Source of the DNA: Arion vulgaris
Taxonomy: Eukaryota; Mollusca; Gastropoda; Stylommatophora; Arionidae
Direction: 5' to 3'
DNA length: 64,000 nucleotides
NCBI GenBank assembly: GCA_020796225.1
Contig: CM036758.1
Coordinates: forward strand, 64,263,774 to 64,327,773
The translations under genes and the position numbers were made by a program. Positions 41,201 through 56,200 of this stretch are shown one piece after another (the first letter of the stretch is position 1; each line of letters begins with the position of its first letter). Below the pieces are notes generated by a model that saw nothing but the letters and a program-made list of their open reading frames with translations, was not told where the DNA came from and made no database searches.

Positions 41201-44200
41201 ACAAACCCCCTGTGAGTGCGGTTCAATACCACGAGATGGCAGAAAAGCCACAGATTCCCAGATTTACGGTGTTCGTGGTGCCGAACCGAAGGGTTACGAT
41301 GTCCATGACACGGGCCAAGAGCTGAAAGCTCAGATGCTTCTGGATCGGAAACAAAATATATATTACTTTGTTATTATTGTTAGTATTATTATAAAATACT
41401 AACCTACCGTCTCTTCCTCCTCGATGTGTGCTCATTGTACACTTCTATACCTCATCCTGACGGCCTTATAGCTCTCCAGTTCTTTCTCAATAGGAGAACT
41501 AATCCACTTGTGTCAACTTCTGCTCTCCTTCGTCTTGCGGAACTAGTTCTCACTCTTAACTCCTTTCAGTTTAATGACCAATTCTTTGAGCAGATCAGTG
41601 GGGTTGCCATGGGTACTAAAATGGGACCTAGTTATGCTTGTCTTTTCATGGGCTATCTTGAACACCTAGTATGGACTACATATGATGGCCCCCTTCCGTC
41701 TTTCTATCACAGATACATTGATGACTGTATTGGCATCACTGATATGCCTGAAGCCGATTTGTCACGCTTCATTAATTTCATTACTGTTTTCAACCCTTCT
41801 ATTCGTTTTACTTCTCACATCTCCATACTTGTGTCAACTTTCTTGACATTACTATCACCTTACGCCTATCCACTATCTATACATCAGTATATTACAAGCC
41901 TACTGATGCACATAGTTTTCTCCTCTATACTTCTTCCCATCCCGGGCTTGTCGTGACTCTTTGCCATTCTCGCAGCTCTTACGCCTTCGCCGCCTTTGTA
42001 GTGAGGACGATGATTTTCTTGAGAGAGCTCGCGAGATGCTTGATTTCTTTCGAAAGCGCCTATACCCAGAGAGGGTGCTTGTCTCGGCTATGCATCGAGT
42101 TCAGAAAATCACTCGCCAGCAGGCCCTTACCAGTCAGCATAGGACTACTAACTCTGACAGAGTAAAACTTATCTTAACTTACCACCCCCATAGTTCCCTG
42201 GTGAAAATGTTTTATTCCGTCATCTGTCTCTCCTTAGATCAGATCCTGAGACCCGTTCTGTCTTCCCCAACTATCCTTTGGTGTCTTACAGACGGGACAG
42301 AAGTCTTAAGGATATGTTGGTACACAGTCGCCTAAGTCCAATATCCAGACTCATTTTGGCACTGTCCAGTGTGGTCGTAGGCGTTGCAACACGGTAGCTT
42401 ATGTGATACAGCGCGTACTGTATCTTTTCCTTTAGGCACGTTTCTTATTGACGATGGGTTCACATGCGAGTCCCGTAATCTTATCTATGCTATTATCTGT
42501 AAGCGGTGTAACAAGGCTTATATCGGCGAGACAGGCAAGAGGCTCAGTGACCGATTCGCCCAACACTTACGCGACATACGCCAATGCTCTGTGACCCCTG
42601 TAGCCACCCATTTCAATGACACTGGCCATTTAGGTGCTCACGATGTCCAGGTCACAGCCATCCGATCATGTTCCTCGGATGATCGCAGTCGATTTGCTCT
42701 GGAGAATCGGTTGATTTCTTTGTATGGTACCTTGCGACCACGCTGGCTCAACGTATTACATTCTTATGCTTCTTAGTACTTTCTCTTCCCATGCTTTGTA
42801 ATCTATATGGGTATATGTTGCATGTATTCATGTTATATTCCATTCTTATGCTTCTTAGTACTTTCTCTTCCCCTGCTTTGTAATCTATATGGGTATATGT
42901 TGCATGTATTCAAGTTATATATTTACTAGATGTTTCATTGTTTCTTTTCCTTTCTATTTCTAGTTTTTATGTGTGTTTTTGTGTTACATTTATTTGTTAT
43001 TCGTTTTATTCCAGATTTTCCTTAGATACGTTTGTATTTGGTCGTCCATTTGTGTTTCATTTTAATTTGTCACTCCTGTTTGTTCGTTTGTTGATAAAGG
43101 CCTTGTTGGTCGAAACGTTGCTGTATTTTGTCATTGTTTTTGTAATTTGTAAAACTACAGTACTTTGTAATTACGTGTTTTGCCAATCAAATAGTTTTAC
43201 TGCAGTTCCATATATATATACTTAGTATTATTATAGCAATTGCCACATTGTGCTCACACCTCCACATTCATTAGTTAAGATATGAACACCAATATATGAA
43301 AACATTGGATAGTACTGCTCTATGTGTGGATAGATGTACAGAAACTATACATGTAGTATGATGCCACAAGTTGTGTGTGTACACTTGAATATTAGTTTAT
43401 ATTGACTTTGTACACAGATCAGTGTCACAGACAGGGACAGTTTTACTACAGAAGACAGGATGACACAATTCAGAAAATCTTAGATGAAGGTAAGGGATGA
43501 GTTTACATTCTTGTTGGCTAGTATCAAGAGGTATTAGTTAGTTGTTAGTACATCAATACGCAGACCACAGTCTTCAAATTTAGAACGGGACACTGCAGTC
43601 TCAGAGACTCGGCTGCTTGCACCTGAGGAACACCAAAGCAATCCCCAGAGCACATCCTGCAAGACTGCCCCAACCTGGGCAGTGTGAGAAAGGAAATCAC
43701 CCTGTTTATGAAACATCATAGCAGAAGTTTATCATAAAAGAAGAAAAAGAACATCAACACATACATACGTATTGGTGATTAGTGATGATCATCATCACAG
43801 CACTGCGGACAGGTTCATATGTGCTCCGATCTTCTCCTCAATGCCTTTCTTCTTTTCTTCCACCATTTACTTCTTTGTAGAAGTAGTGTTCTTCTTTGCG
43901 TTCGTTCTTTACGACCAATTTTAATCACCTGCATTATGTTTGATCTTTGCCAAGAACATTGATACGTTGCACATTGGTTTGGTAGGCCCCTAAACGCATA
44001 GACTTCACATGTTTAGGACACGTGCATCTGATTTCAGCCAAACCTCCTTAGTCGCCTCCTACGACATGTGTGGCAGGTAACAGCGGTTCTATTCTTTACA
44101 CCCCCTAATTTGGGCCCCGGTAACCACTCAGACGCTTTGTAGAAGTGTTGGGGGAACTACGCTACCACAGCCCTAGAAATTGTGGAGGGGTTACAAATTT

Positions 44201-47200
44201 TCGCGTCTGTTTAAACCTGTTTTTATCAGTTTTGCATGGACAGGTGAACGGTAGTTGCATTTTAGTAAATATTTATATAATATAGATTAATTTTTCTTTT
44301 TCAGATACTGTAACTGTGACCAGCATCAAATATTTGAGCCAAGCTGGAACTCTTGCAGTAGGTTTCAACTTTGGTTCATTTCAACTTTGGAGACTTTACA
44401 ACCCAGTTCTGGAGTAAGTATAGGTCATTGCTCTGAAGCTGCACATTCTCTTTTATTCACATTTTATTTGTAGATGTATGGTGGGGGACACTGATAAGAA
44501 AAAGAAAAGCATGTCTTTATGCAAAAATCAGAAGTGCCACACAAGGCGCCCTGACTACTAATGAATTCATAGAGGGTGAATGTAAGAAGTAAAAGGTTAG
44601 ACGCCCAAAAACCCCATCTTTAGATTACCCATAGGACGCTCGCCTGTGTGGTGGTGGGACCCGCAAGGGAAGCAAAGAATAGTATCACTGCAACCTACAA
44701 GGCATGTTGTAAGAGGCGACTGATGTAGGATCTAGGAAAGCTACCTGAGTAAATAAAAGCATATGAAATCAGATGTGCTGACCTACTTGTAGGCGCATAA
44801 CCCTATATTTTATTGCCTCCTACTTCGACTAATAACTCAATCTCACATACATTGAGATGATCTATGAAAAATTTCCGATCGCTGCACTACGGGGAGCGAA
44901 CTAAGTACCATTAGAGTATGAGTTGAGCGCCTTGCCTCTCGCCAGAGACGACCTGTGTATTTGGACATGTGTTATGAGATTGATTCCAAATCTTTGTCCA
45001 TTATCTTTTCCTATTGTTTGTAATGTCTCTCTTGTTTATTGTCTCCAGACTTGTTTATTGTCTCCAGACTTTACACTTTTTCCTGTTGGTTACACTGATG
45101 TTAATGTGAGAATACACATATTTTTAGACGTTTATAATAAGGGTTCAACTGAAATAACAATTGGGGCATATCCTCTACAGGACATTGCCATTAACCACAG
45201 TAAACGAGTCATATTTCTAGGCACAACTTATATATTCAGTAGTTTGGCATTTCTTTCTGAATGGTGAGGTCTATTTTTATGGTTCCTAAAAATTCACAGG
45301 GACAAATGTGCTGCTTGCTGAGGAGTTTGACCCAGGTACACTTTGGTTGTGATTGATCGATAAATAATTGACCGATACCTGCTTTTTTGTTTATTTTATT
45401 GCTAAGATTCCTTGAAATAACAGTTATGGTGTCTGCATGTTTTCATATTTGTTTCATCTTAATAATTTGCAGCTACAGTTCACGGTTTAGTCCTGATGAT
45501 GTTGCAGTCTCTCATTTTGTTGTTCAGGAGCCAGAGAATGACCCTCGGAACTTTGTATACTTGTGGGTTGGTCATGATGACTCATCAGGCGACAGGTAAA
45601 CATTTATTTCCCCATTTGTTCTGTTCTATCAGACGTGAGAGTTTTGTGAAAATAACTTGTCAATTTTTTCTTTCAATCTAGAGGCGAAGGATTGGCTTCA
45701 TTGCATTGGATTTTACTCATATGGCTCTTTCTCTCTTGACATAAATGGCACATCACCTGTCGAGAGTGTTGCACAAAGAACAAACTACGTAGCTCTAACA
45801 GCAATTGTAGGGATCTCTGAAAAATATTGCACATGTCTGTACTAGACTATTGCACTAGACTATCTTTTATTAAGACCATCAAAAATATTTTCAGTTTTTT
45901 TACTATTCACTGCATGTTTGTAACTAAGTTTGTTTCTAAGATGTTGAGAAATAATAGTCCAGTTTTTTAATTTTTACATTGTCCGCACTACAAAAGCTAC
46001 CTTCTTGCCAATGTTCAAGTTCATAGCATGTCAAGAAGTATGCTAACTAAAGGGAACAGACACATAAAAATACACACAAATTTGCTTTATATATATATAT
46101 ATATATAATTATAATAATAATAATTCCTCTCGTACAGTTATACGTTACATAGGGTCTGCAAGTAATTTCTCCATAAAGATATAAATATAGAGACTCCATA
46201 TATTTATAATCACACACATTTGTATTTTGACAGCTTATCCAGTATCTGTCTGTACCAGTTGTGCTTTGCCAGAAAAAATATATACCCAAGCTTTGGCATG
46301 TTTTATGATGTAAGTTCATATTTCCATTATTTTTGTTCTTGTAATAAATTTGATAAACTTCTGCTCGTATGTTGGAAAGTCATTTTTTGTTGCCATTTGA
46401 CAAAATGACACGTTCACACAAGTCGTTTCAGGTGCCTTTTTTGTTGTAATTATTCAATAACTTTTCTGGTTATGCTGCTATAGGGTTTTGCCATTGTGGT
46501 TGCTGAATTACTTTGCCAGTGAGATTACTAAATTACTTTGCCAATTACTTTGTATATGTGGTTACTTGATTACTTTGCCAGTGTGATTACTGAATTACTA
46601 TGGAAAATGGTTATTGCTAACTGCTCAGAAAAGACCAGGTAGTCATACTTCGCTTCAGAACAGGATACACAACAAAAGGATACATCACTAATACATCAAA
46701 TTCAAAATACACATTTTTAGAGGCTGTCACTGTGAATTAGCAGACACAACTGCAGAACCTAGACCCTTAGATTGTTGCCGGAGCTAGGAGTTTGTGCTTT
46801 GTGCAATACTCTTGGCAGATAACGTGCCATTTCTGTGGAGAGGACCCGGCCATATGGGGTAAAACCCAACTCAAGGAAGTCAACCCTTCGACTTTAGACC
46901 CTTTAAACTGCAGAACATGTCTTTCGAAACTAGGCACTGACCAGACTTGAGGAAAAGAATGTTGCCCACACTCATCACCTTTGAAGAGTAAATATAATGA
47001 AAATGAAGTTGGAATAATGAAACAGACGGCACACCATATCAAAGAATATGGAATTCAGTAAAAATGAATGATGATTGCAGTAGTAGATGCCCATGTGCAC
47101 TTAGATGATGCCCTTGTGCACACAGCTAAAAATGATGGCCTGGCTTTGAGTTGGGAGCAAAATTCATAATCAGTCCTGAAATGAAGTTACTGTGTAAGGG

Positions 47201-50200
47201 CTATGTTGCCTACACACTCTGCAATCTGTAAGAAACTGCTCACAAGTGGGGTTAGTCAAAGTGATAGTGATTCTATCCAGTTATTTTGTTTTGTTTGATG
47301 CAGTTTGTCTATTTTTTGTTTGCCAAACCATGACTTTGTTCCATTTTCTAGGAATTGGAAAGCGTGTGTTCCCGGTTAAACCATAAGCTGACTATTGATC
47401 CCTACAGCAGCGATACAATAACTAGAAGCAGCAGTATAGTTAGTTGTTACACCATAGTCAACCCTTACTACACACCACCATCAATGCTATCAGAATCATT
47501 TGAAGAAGGTATGCCTGTTTTCAATATTTATGTCTTGTTTTATAGCGAAACACCTACAAACAAAGTACTATAGTTTTACAGAAACAGTGATGATAAACAG
47601 CAACGTTTTTCAGAGAACACTTACAAATGGACGATAACGGAAACATGCAAATGTATCTAATGAAAATTTGGGAATAAAAACGAATAACGAAATGAGTGAA
47701 ACACAAAACAAGAAGTGGAAAAGAGAAACAATATACAATCAAGTGAGAATAGAAATTATATATATGAAGCAAATACACATATAGATTACAAGGCATGAGA
47801 TGAGAAAGTACTAAAAAGCATAGGAATGTAATGTATTGAGTCCAACAGGCCATGAAGGTACCATATACGAAATAAAACGGTTTTAAATGTTTTGTTTTAA
47901 TAGTTTGTTGAGCGTCTGGTCAGATGGATTAGAGCTCGGCCTCCCATTCATACTGGTAAGTCCAAGAGTTTTTTATGTCGAGTTCATAAAGAAAACCCCT
48001 AGCCTGTACAGTTTCTCTGTTATTGCACTAGCCATGCAGCCTTTAAATTCCCCTGGCACATGTCCCCCTGTCCTAGACCGCTCTAAAGTGATATTACAGG
48101 TAACAACGACAGTTGAGAAGAACAGGTTGTCACCTTTTGGCTATATACTGAGCACAATAGGTTAATGTACTATCTGTTTAACAAGTATAATATAGACCCT
48201 TCTGACAATGCACATGTTGCACCAACAAGATGACAGAGACACATCTTGCAAGTGTCTAATATACAATGAACAGAGGAAACACACATGGTAAATTCCCATT
48301 ACAGTTCAAAACAAGCTTTGCAGAGATGTACACAGACTCCAGTTAAACACTAACTACTTTAGAAGTAGACAAGTTAATGTCTGAAAATGTTGGAAGGAGA
48401 AGAAAGTTTGTTGATATTTATATCTGGTTATGACATGTTGTTAATATTTATTTTTAGTTTTAACAAGTTGTCAATATTAGTAAGTCATATTATAAAGTGT
48501 TAGAACTTTTTCTTGGAACCCTGCGGAGGATGGCCACAGACTGAACACATGGAGATTTTATTGCTACTCTACAAGACGCTGTTGTACGTCTATCGGAAGT
48601 CATTGTGGGCCAGACCAGATGAAGTTTTGGCCACACTAGGAGGATTTGATGCAGGGTGCTTCCTGACATTACCTTCCTTGCCTCGTTTTCATCTACAACA
48701 GTTCTGGCTGACTCACATGTCACTTCTCCTCTAAAAAGTTGAGCGCCATGCTGAAAAGTCATGAACAGAAACTTCTAACAAGAAATGTTACAAGACCACT
48801 GATTGCTTTGTTGGTCCATGTCTGAAATAGACGAGAAGATAAAACAATCATGGTAGTACCATAATTTGCGATTGTTTTCTCTAAAATTGAGAAAAAAATG
48901 GTATATATGCTAAAAAAAAAAAAAAAAGTAAAGGAACCCTTTCATACCTCGTGGTATATAGGTCAATACAGTGTTAGTCCTGTATTTTTCATTGACCATC
49001 GGCACACGATGGGCTAATATAAGGCTAAGGATTGACTTTATTGACAGGTTTTCCCATATGGCTGCATCCCTTTCGGAAGAAATGGTATGCTACCTGCCGA
49101 GAGTGTTGCACAAACTCGTAACTCCAGCAAGAGTCCTAGGATCTCATGAAAAAAATGCACGTGACTCGGTTCGAATTTTAACCCACAGCATCCGAGCGAC
49201 AGGCAAGAGTCTTAGCCACTTCATCATATAGACTTATTTCTAATTGCTTGACCACCAGATGCCAATCAGCTGGAATCATCTTCCTCTCTCCTTCTTCTTT
49301 GCGTTAGTTCTTTCGACCATTTTAATCACTCTTTGTGATATGTTTGATCTTTGCCACGAGCTGTATCGTTGCACATTGGTTTGGTAGGCCTCTAAGCGCA
49401 TAGACTTCTACACGTTTGGACATGGCATCCGATTTCAGCCAAACCTCTTCAGTCGCCTCTTCGACATGCGTGGCAGGTAACAGTGGTTCTATTCTTTACA
49501 CCCCAAATATGAACCCGGTAACCACTCGGGCGGAATCATCTTCCAATTTGCTGATCTGTTATAGGTGTATTTTTGTGCATGTGTGTGTGTTATCTTCTTC
49601 TTCTAACCAGGGCTGCGAGTTTTCACTCTTGGGCAGCCAATGCCAGTTGTAGAATCTGCATGTGTTCTGTAGTTGTGGGAGACTAGTGTAAAGGGTATTA
49701 TGAACAGATGGGTGTGGTGGGAGGAGTTCTTGTCTAGCTTTATGTAGTCCAGGACATTCAAGCAAGATATGCTGTACTGTCTCACATGAGTGACTGCACT
49801 TTCTACAGTGTGGTAGGTGTGTTGGGTTTATTCTGTGTAGGTGGTAATTCAGTCCAACATGTCCTGTTCTTAACTGAAAGATAGTGCTTTGATCTTTTCG
49901 TTGTAGCAGATTTATATTGTCCTTGGGGTTTGGTCTATTCATCTCTGCATACATGTCCCGACCAGTCGTCCCCATAGCCCATCGGTTCAGCCAATCTTCT
50001 CTGGAGTTGTTTTTCAGAATCTGTTTTATACTTTGTATGCTAACAGGTTTGTCTATTTGTGGTTTTGATGATCCCTGTTTGGCCAGATGATCTGCCTTGT
50101 CATTTCCTGGGATATTTGTGTGCCCAGGAATCCACTGTAGAATGACATTAATATCAAAGGAGGAAATCAGATTGTGGATGACTAATGCCAATGACTGGAT

Positions 50201-53200
50201 CTCGCTTGACTGATTCTGCTGTTCTTCTAAAGCTTGTAGTGTGGACTGTGAGTCAGTGAATACTATCATATCTTGGACAATATTCTCTCCAAGTTCAAAC
50301 TGCTGGTGGACTAGTTCTACAGCGGTCTTTATGGCTATAATCTCTGCCTCATAGTTGGAACATATATTACCACAAGGAACACAGTAACTATAGGTAGTTC
50401 CATCTGGATATTTCAGGTATATGCGAAGCCAGCGTAAGTAGTGGCTTTGAAAGCTGAACCATCAGTGCAGGCATGGATAGAGGAAGTTGGATAACTGTCT
50501 ATTGTCTCCAGTGCGCAGGTTTTAAGATTAGGTCAAGTGTTGCTTTGTTTATAGTTTTGTCAAGGAGGTATTTCTGGATTACTGGTTGTTTTATGTTTAG
50601 CCATGGTGGTGGGCAGGGGCATCTTGTGATCGGTTCTCTGTCAGTTGGGAGATGGTAGTGTTCTTCGAGATTTTCCCAACTTCCAGCAATGATTTTTGCT
50701 GGATTCTTTGATTAGATTTCCACCTGTCAATAGTTTGTCTGTTGGGATGGTTTTTTCTATTCTTTTATATCGCTCGACTGCTTCTATTAGTGCCCTTCGT
50801 CTCCTAATATCTAGTGGTTCGATGTTGGCGTCAATTTCACAAGCAGCAGTTGGGGTCGTTCTCATTCCCCCCACATATAAACCTGAGACCCTGATTCTGC
50901 ACTCTGTCCAGGGATGTTGTGATGTGCTCACTTGCTATAGCTTGGAGAGGAAGGCAGTTGTCCATTGTAGATCTTACATAGCCAAGATATAGTTGCCTAA
51001 GGGTGCTCTTGTCTGCACCCCAGGTGGTGCTAGCAAGTCTTTTAACCATGTTGAGTCTTTTAGATGCTTTTTCTTTTATGTTGTTAATGTGTTCTGTCAT
51101 CCTCAGTTGTTTGTCTAACTTGACTCCCAGGTAAGTCGGGTTTTCCTCTTTTTTAGCAGTGCTCCATTCATTGTAAGCCGAAAGGTTCTTTGAGTTGTTT
51201 TGGGGCTGCGGGAGAATGTAGTATACACAGTTTTCTGTTCATTGACTTTAAGCTTCCATAGGTTGCAATATGTTGAGATTATGGCAAGGGTTCTATTAAG
51301 TTTAGCCCGAGTTAGTACAGGGTATTTCTCGCTTGTCCATATTACAAGGTCATCAGCAAAAGGGGCTTTCTGTGTGTTTAGAAGGGATGGGAGGTCATTG
51401 ATGAAGATGAGGAAAAGGGTGCAGCTAAGGGCAGAGCCCTGTGGGAGGCCTTCCTCTAGTGTTCTCTTGGAGGACATTGTTCCACTAAAGATGTTCCAAT
51501 GGTCCTGTTTTGGAGAAAAGCTTGTATCCATTGTAACATCTTTCCATGGATCCCATATTGAGCATCTTCATCAAGAGGCCTTCCTCCAGACTCTGTCATA
51601 TGCTTGCTGTAAATCGATGAAAACCGCGGTTGTGTGCTTTTCATTCTGGAATCCATCAATTGTATTCTGCACAAGTCTGAAGAGTTGGTCTTCTGTTCTG
51701 CAGCCCCTTCTAAACCCTGCCTGGGTATTATCAAGTGACTGGGTTTTTCAAGCCACCAATAAAGTCGGTTATTAACCATTCTCTCCGCTAGCTTTCCTAA
51801 ACATGAGGTCAATGAGATGGGCCTGTAACTTAGGGAGTCGTCTACTGGTTTTCCTTTCTTGAGGATGGGAGTGATATTGGCTGTTAGCCAAGCAGCAGGT
51901 ATTTTGGCCTCTCTCCAAGTTTTATTTATAGCGAACAGCAATATCAACCTAGCCTTCTTGCCCATATGGCATAACATTTCATTCTTAATCTTATCTGGGC
52001 CTGGGGCTTTTCGAGGTTTTAGTTTTTTCATTGCTGTTTCCATCTCACATAGACTAAAATCTTGTTCAAATGCACATACATTCGCTACTGGTGCATTTTT
52101 TTACTTTTAAAGATTTTCCATAAAGCTTTATTCAGCTGTTTTCTTCTTATGCTTCTGTTAACGCTAGCAAAGTGTTTGTTGAATATTTCAGCTTTCTATT
52201 TTGCATCTATGATGGTTTCATTGTTTCTTTTGATGGGTCTGGAATTTTCTTTCTTTCTAGTGCCTGTCAGTTTGTTTATCAGATCCCATGCCTTGTGGCC
52301 ATCTTTATTTAGATCAAGTTTCTGACACGTGTCTTGCCACTTCATCTTCTTTGCTGCTTTAATTAGAAGCGAACTTTAGCGTCAAGCGATTATAATTGGT
52401 TTTATTAACTCGATTAGGTTCTTTTTCAGCTTGTTTCCTTGCTTTTCTTCTATCCATCACTGCTTTTTCTAGATCTTTGTTCCAGTATGGCTTATATTTT
52501 CTGGTGTTTCCATTTGGAATGGCCTTTCTTGCAGCTTCCAGTATTTTACAACATATGTTAGCAAAGACAGTATCGATATTTCCAGTGAGGTCAATTTTGT
52601 CCATGCCTGGTTTGTCTGGTTCTCGAAGAGCGGCCAGTCTGCTTTTCTGAAATTCCAGAACTTTCTATTTCTATAGACTGAGCTTCTGAGTTGCTTGGTG
52701 GTAACAGAGATAAGTATGGGGAGATGGTCGCTCCCTATATCATCCAAGACAGTGATAGTTGTTGCATCTATAATGTCAGCTGATACTATGGTAAGATCTG
52801 TGTAGAAGTGTTGGTTTGGTTTCTGAGCTCTGCATTACCGTGAGGTTGGATGAGTTACACAGGTCTTCAATGTCTCTCCCTCTTTTGTTGTAATCTTTGT
52901 AACCTAGGGCTGGTGTGTGTGCATTAAAGTCTCCTGCAATAATTGTTCTGGTGTACATGGGTTCCTTGACGGCTGGTCAGAGGTGCAGGTTGGTGGACAA
53001 TAGATGTTATGTACAGTATATCTCACTCCATCAAACCACACTTTGATGGTCTGGGTGTCTATGTTGTTGTGTGTGTTGTTATAAGTAGGTAATATTTATG
53101 AATTCTTCTTCCAGGTCTGCACAACAACGACCTCAGTCTTAGCATATTTGTGTGGCGTGCAGAGGGTAAGCGGGCAAGCAGCGGAACCAAGTACTGGATG

Positions 53201-56200
53201 TGCATATTTGATCTCAACAGATGGTACCATGCCCAGATGCCACACACATTGCGTTGTCATGGAAACTCGCTCCAGGTTTGCTCTTACTGGGTAGCCTGTA
53301 ACCTGGATGAAGTTATAGACCTCACATCATCGTCAACTAGTTTGTTGGTATGTAGATAATTGATTTGAAAGGTTTGTTATCTTTCGGAAGTTAAGATTCA
53401 AGTCTACATCTTATTTTCTTAATTGTAGTTTTGAAGATCCCAATTGACATCTATCATCGAGTTAGCTCTGACGACCTCTTTATGATCAATTAGAACTGAT
53501 CTGATCCAATGCGCCAGTATAACTCCAGATGTGGTACTTTAAAGTTAAGATTTTTCTCTTTGTAATGTGTTACGGTTACACTTTTGAAACACCCAGCAAT
53601 TCCAGTAGAGACTAAAAGACAGATTATAAATGCAATCTTCATACCAGCACTGTACTACAAGTGCAAACATGAGGCACTGACAAAGAACAAGTAAGAAATT
53701 GCTACCTGTGAAATGAGATGCTTGAGAAAGCGGTAAATAAAACAAAAAAAGACCAAATAGGAAACGAGGAAAGTAGAACAGTCAGAACAACACCTGCCAT
53801 TAGATTTATTGAAAAACAGAGACCCAAATGGTTGGCCACTCGCTTGAGTGGTTACCGGAGTAGAAATTTGGGGTGTAAAGAATAGAACCACTGTCGTAGA
53901 GGCACTAAGAAGGTTTGGCTGAAATCGGATGCACATGTCCTAAGCGTGTAGAAGTCTGCGTTTAGGGCCTACCAAACTAATGTGCAATGTGTACACGTTC
54001 TTGGCAATGATCAAACATATCACAAAGAGTGATTAAAATTGGTGGTAAAGAATGAACGCAAAGAAGAAAAGAAGAGGAGGAGGTTGGCCACTTGATGAGA
54101 ATGAACCCAAATACACCAGTTGCAAGAGATAAACCAGTTGCTGAAAATGGAATCATCAAGAGGAAGGGTAGACCAAGAAAAAGATGGGTTGATGGAGTTA
54201 GACATCTTAAAACTCCACAATACCACAGCTTATCAAGCGACTGAACGTGCACTATCTCGAAAACCAATCATCAGTTAAACCTGCTACGACTAACGGCAAA
54301 AAAGCAGAGAAAGACGGAAGAAAGACTAAGTTGTACAAATATGTGTCCTGTTGAACAATATGCACACTTTGGCTTAAATTAGGGTCTGCCTGTCATAGGG
54401 GCATAACAAGGACGCAGCGTCAAAGTTCTATTGTTTTGGGAGACATTGTAGGTGTGCACCGTGCATATTTCTAATTTTGGTAAAAACAGCTTTATCACCC
54501 ATCTACACAAGACTTTCTTAAATGAGTTCTAGATTCAAATCTTCGTAGTACATCTGCAAGATCTTTTTTTATTTATTTGTGTAATGTCTTCTGATGTCCC
54601 AACACTAACATAGGAAAACTAAAATATGAGCAGAATAGAACCAGTTGTCATTCTGCGCCTCAGAACATGAGCCACATATGTACAAAATTCACGATTGAAA
54701 ATTAGCCATGTAGACAGACACCCCAAGACTGCAGAGCACATACTTCAAGACTGATCGGAATATGATATACTGAGGCAAAACTCACTGGCTTAGTGAAACA
54801 GCACTACACGTAATAACAAAGTACTGTAGTTTTACAAAATACTAAAACAATGACAATACACAGCAATGTTTCGACCAACAGGCCTTTATCAAGCAAACAA
54901 TACAACAGGAGTGATAAATTTCACAGCACACTATATATAGACTTTGACAAAAATATTACAACGGTAAAAAAAATAACACTAAAGAAACAGCACTAGGAAT
55001 AAATCTACACAAATCTCAGTGTGCGTTACAAAAGAAAGTGAAGTTTATATAAGAGCCAACATTGAATATATAGACAATATTTTCAGTAAACGAAAGGAAG
55101 GAATTTTCGGATGTTGCTTACTGGTACGTATTGTAATTGATGTTACAAACTTTTTAGTCAGTCCTGGCGTCAACTGGGTTTGTAATATTTTTCTAGGGTG
55201 TAGGAATCAGTGGAGACAAAGTGTTGAGGTTCATTAACAACTCTTCATTGCCCCTGAGGACACAGTTATCCATCAGCATTACAATTGACAAGTAAGTCAA
55301 ATACTTTGAAAGAAATTGAGTGCTAATTGTTCTATATAGATTTCTGATGTCTCTCTTATACTTGTTCATCTTGATCTTATGTCATTTATCTGTTCTACAT
55401 AGATTTTTGTTGTTACTGTTATACATTGATCTTGATATGAAATTTATTTGTTCTACATAGATTTTGATTGTTTTTCTAGTACATCCATGTGTCTCTGGTA
55501 GATTTTTCTTTGTCATATTATCGCAGTTTAGTGTTTTTTTTTCATTACTGTCTTTTATCTCTCATTCTCTCTCTCTCTCATATACGTATATATATATAAT
55601 TTTGCTGCAGTGTTTTGTGGTGAATTGTGGTACAAAATTGTCTGTAAATGAAAAAAAGCCTTCCATGTCTTAATATGTTGATTTCGACCTGTTGGGTGCT
55701 TAGGGCCCCAAGAAGCAAGTGTAGTACCACTGACCTACATGGCATGTCGTAGCACCGATGAGGAAGCTACCTAGTTAAAAAAGCATCACAGATATTGGAT
55801 GTGCTGGCTAATTGTTGCAATAACTGGCACAACGTACAATTGCTTTAGGCTCAGACACTACAAATCACACAGAGTGGTTAACTAGTAGTTGATATGGAGC
55901 ATTCGAAGAAGATGTTGATTTGCAATGTGAATCTAGTATTGAAGCAGAAACACAAATTAAATCTTGGTTTGGTTTTAACACTTTCGCTGCCACGCATTTT
56001 TCAACAAAGTCTGGCCCAGTGCACTGCTATTTTTGTTGATCAGTTTTCAGAGTGACAATTTCAAAATCAAAAAATAAACTAATAAACTGATGACTTTTAA
56101 ACTATGGAATAGTGTTCATATATTAATGAGCTACTAACCTGTCTATATGTGGAATCTAATCTTATAATCCACAAGCTATTGTAGTAATGATATCCCCATA

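Noticed and set aside
42384..42776. Free-standing GIY-YIG nuclease gene
   Set aside because: It directly follows reverse-transcriptase remnants in the same element and has a broken twin at 30.7-31.2 kb, so it is the C-terminal domain of a Penelope-like element.
45684..45842. Possible ELYS exon after TCTAG reading GEGLASLHWILL
   Set aside because: The same sequence occurs as a dispersed repeat at 49.0-49.2 kb, meets a stop, and does not give the phase exon 9 needs; the micro-exon at 46234 does.
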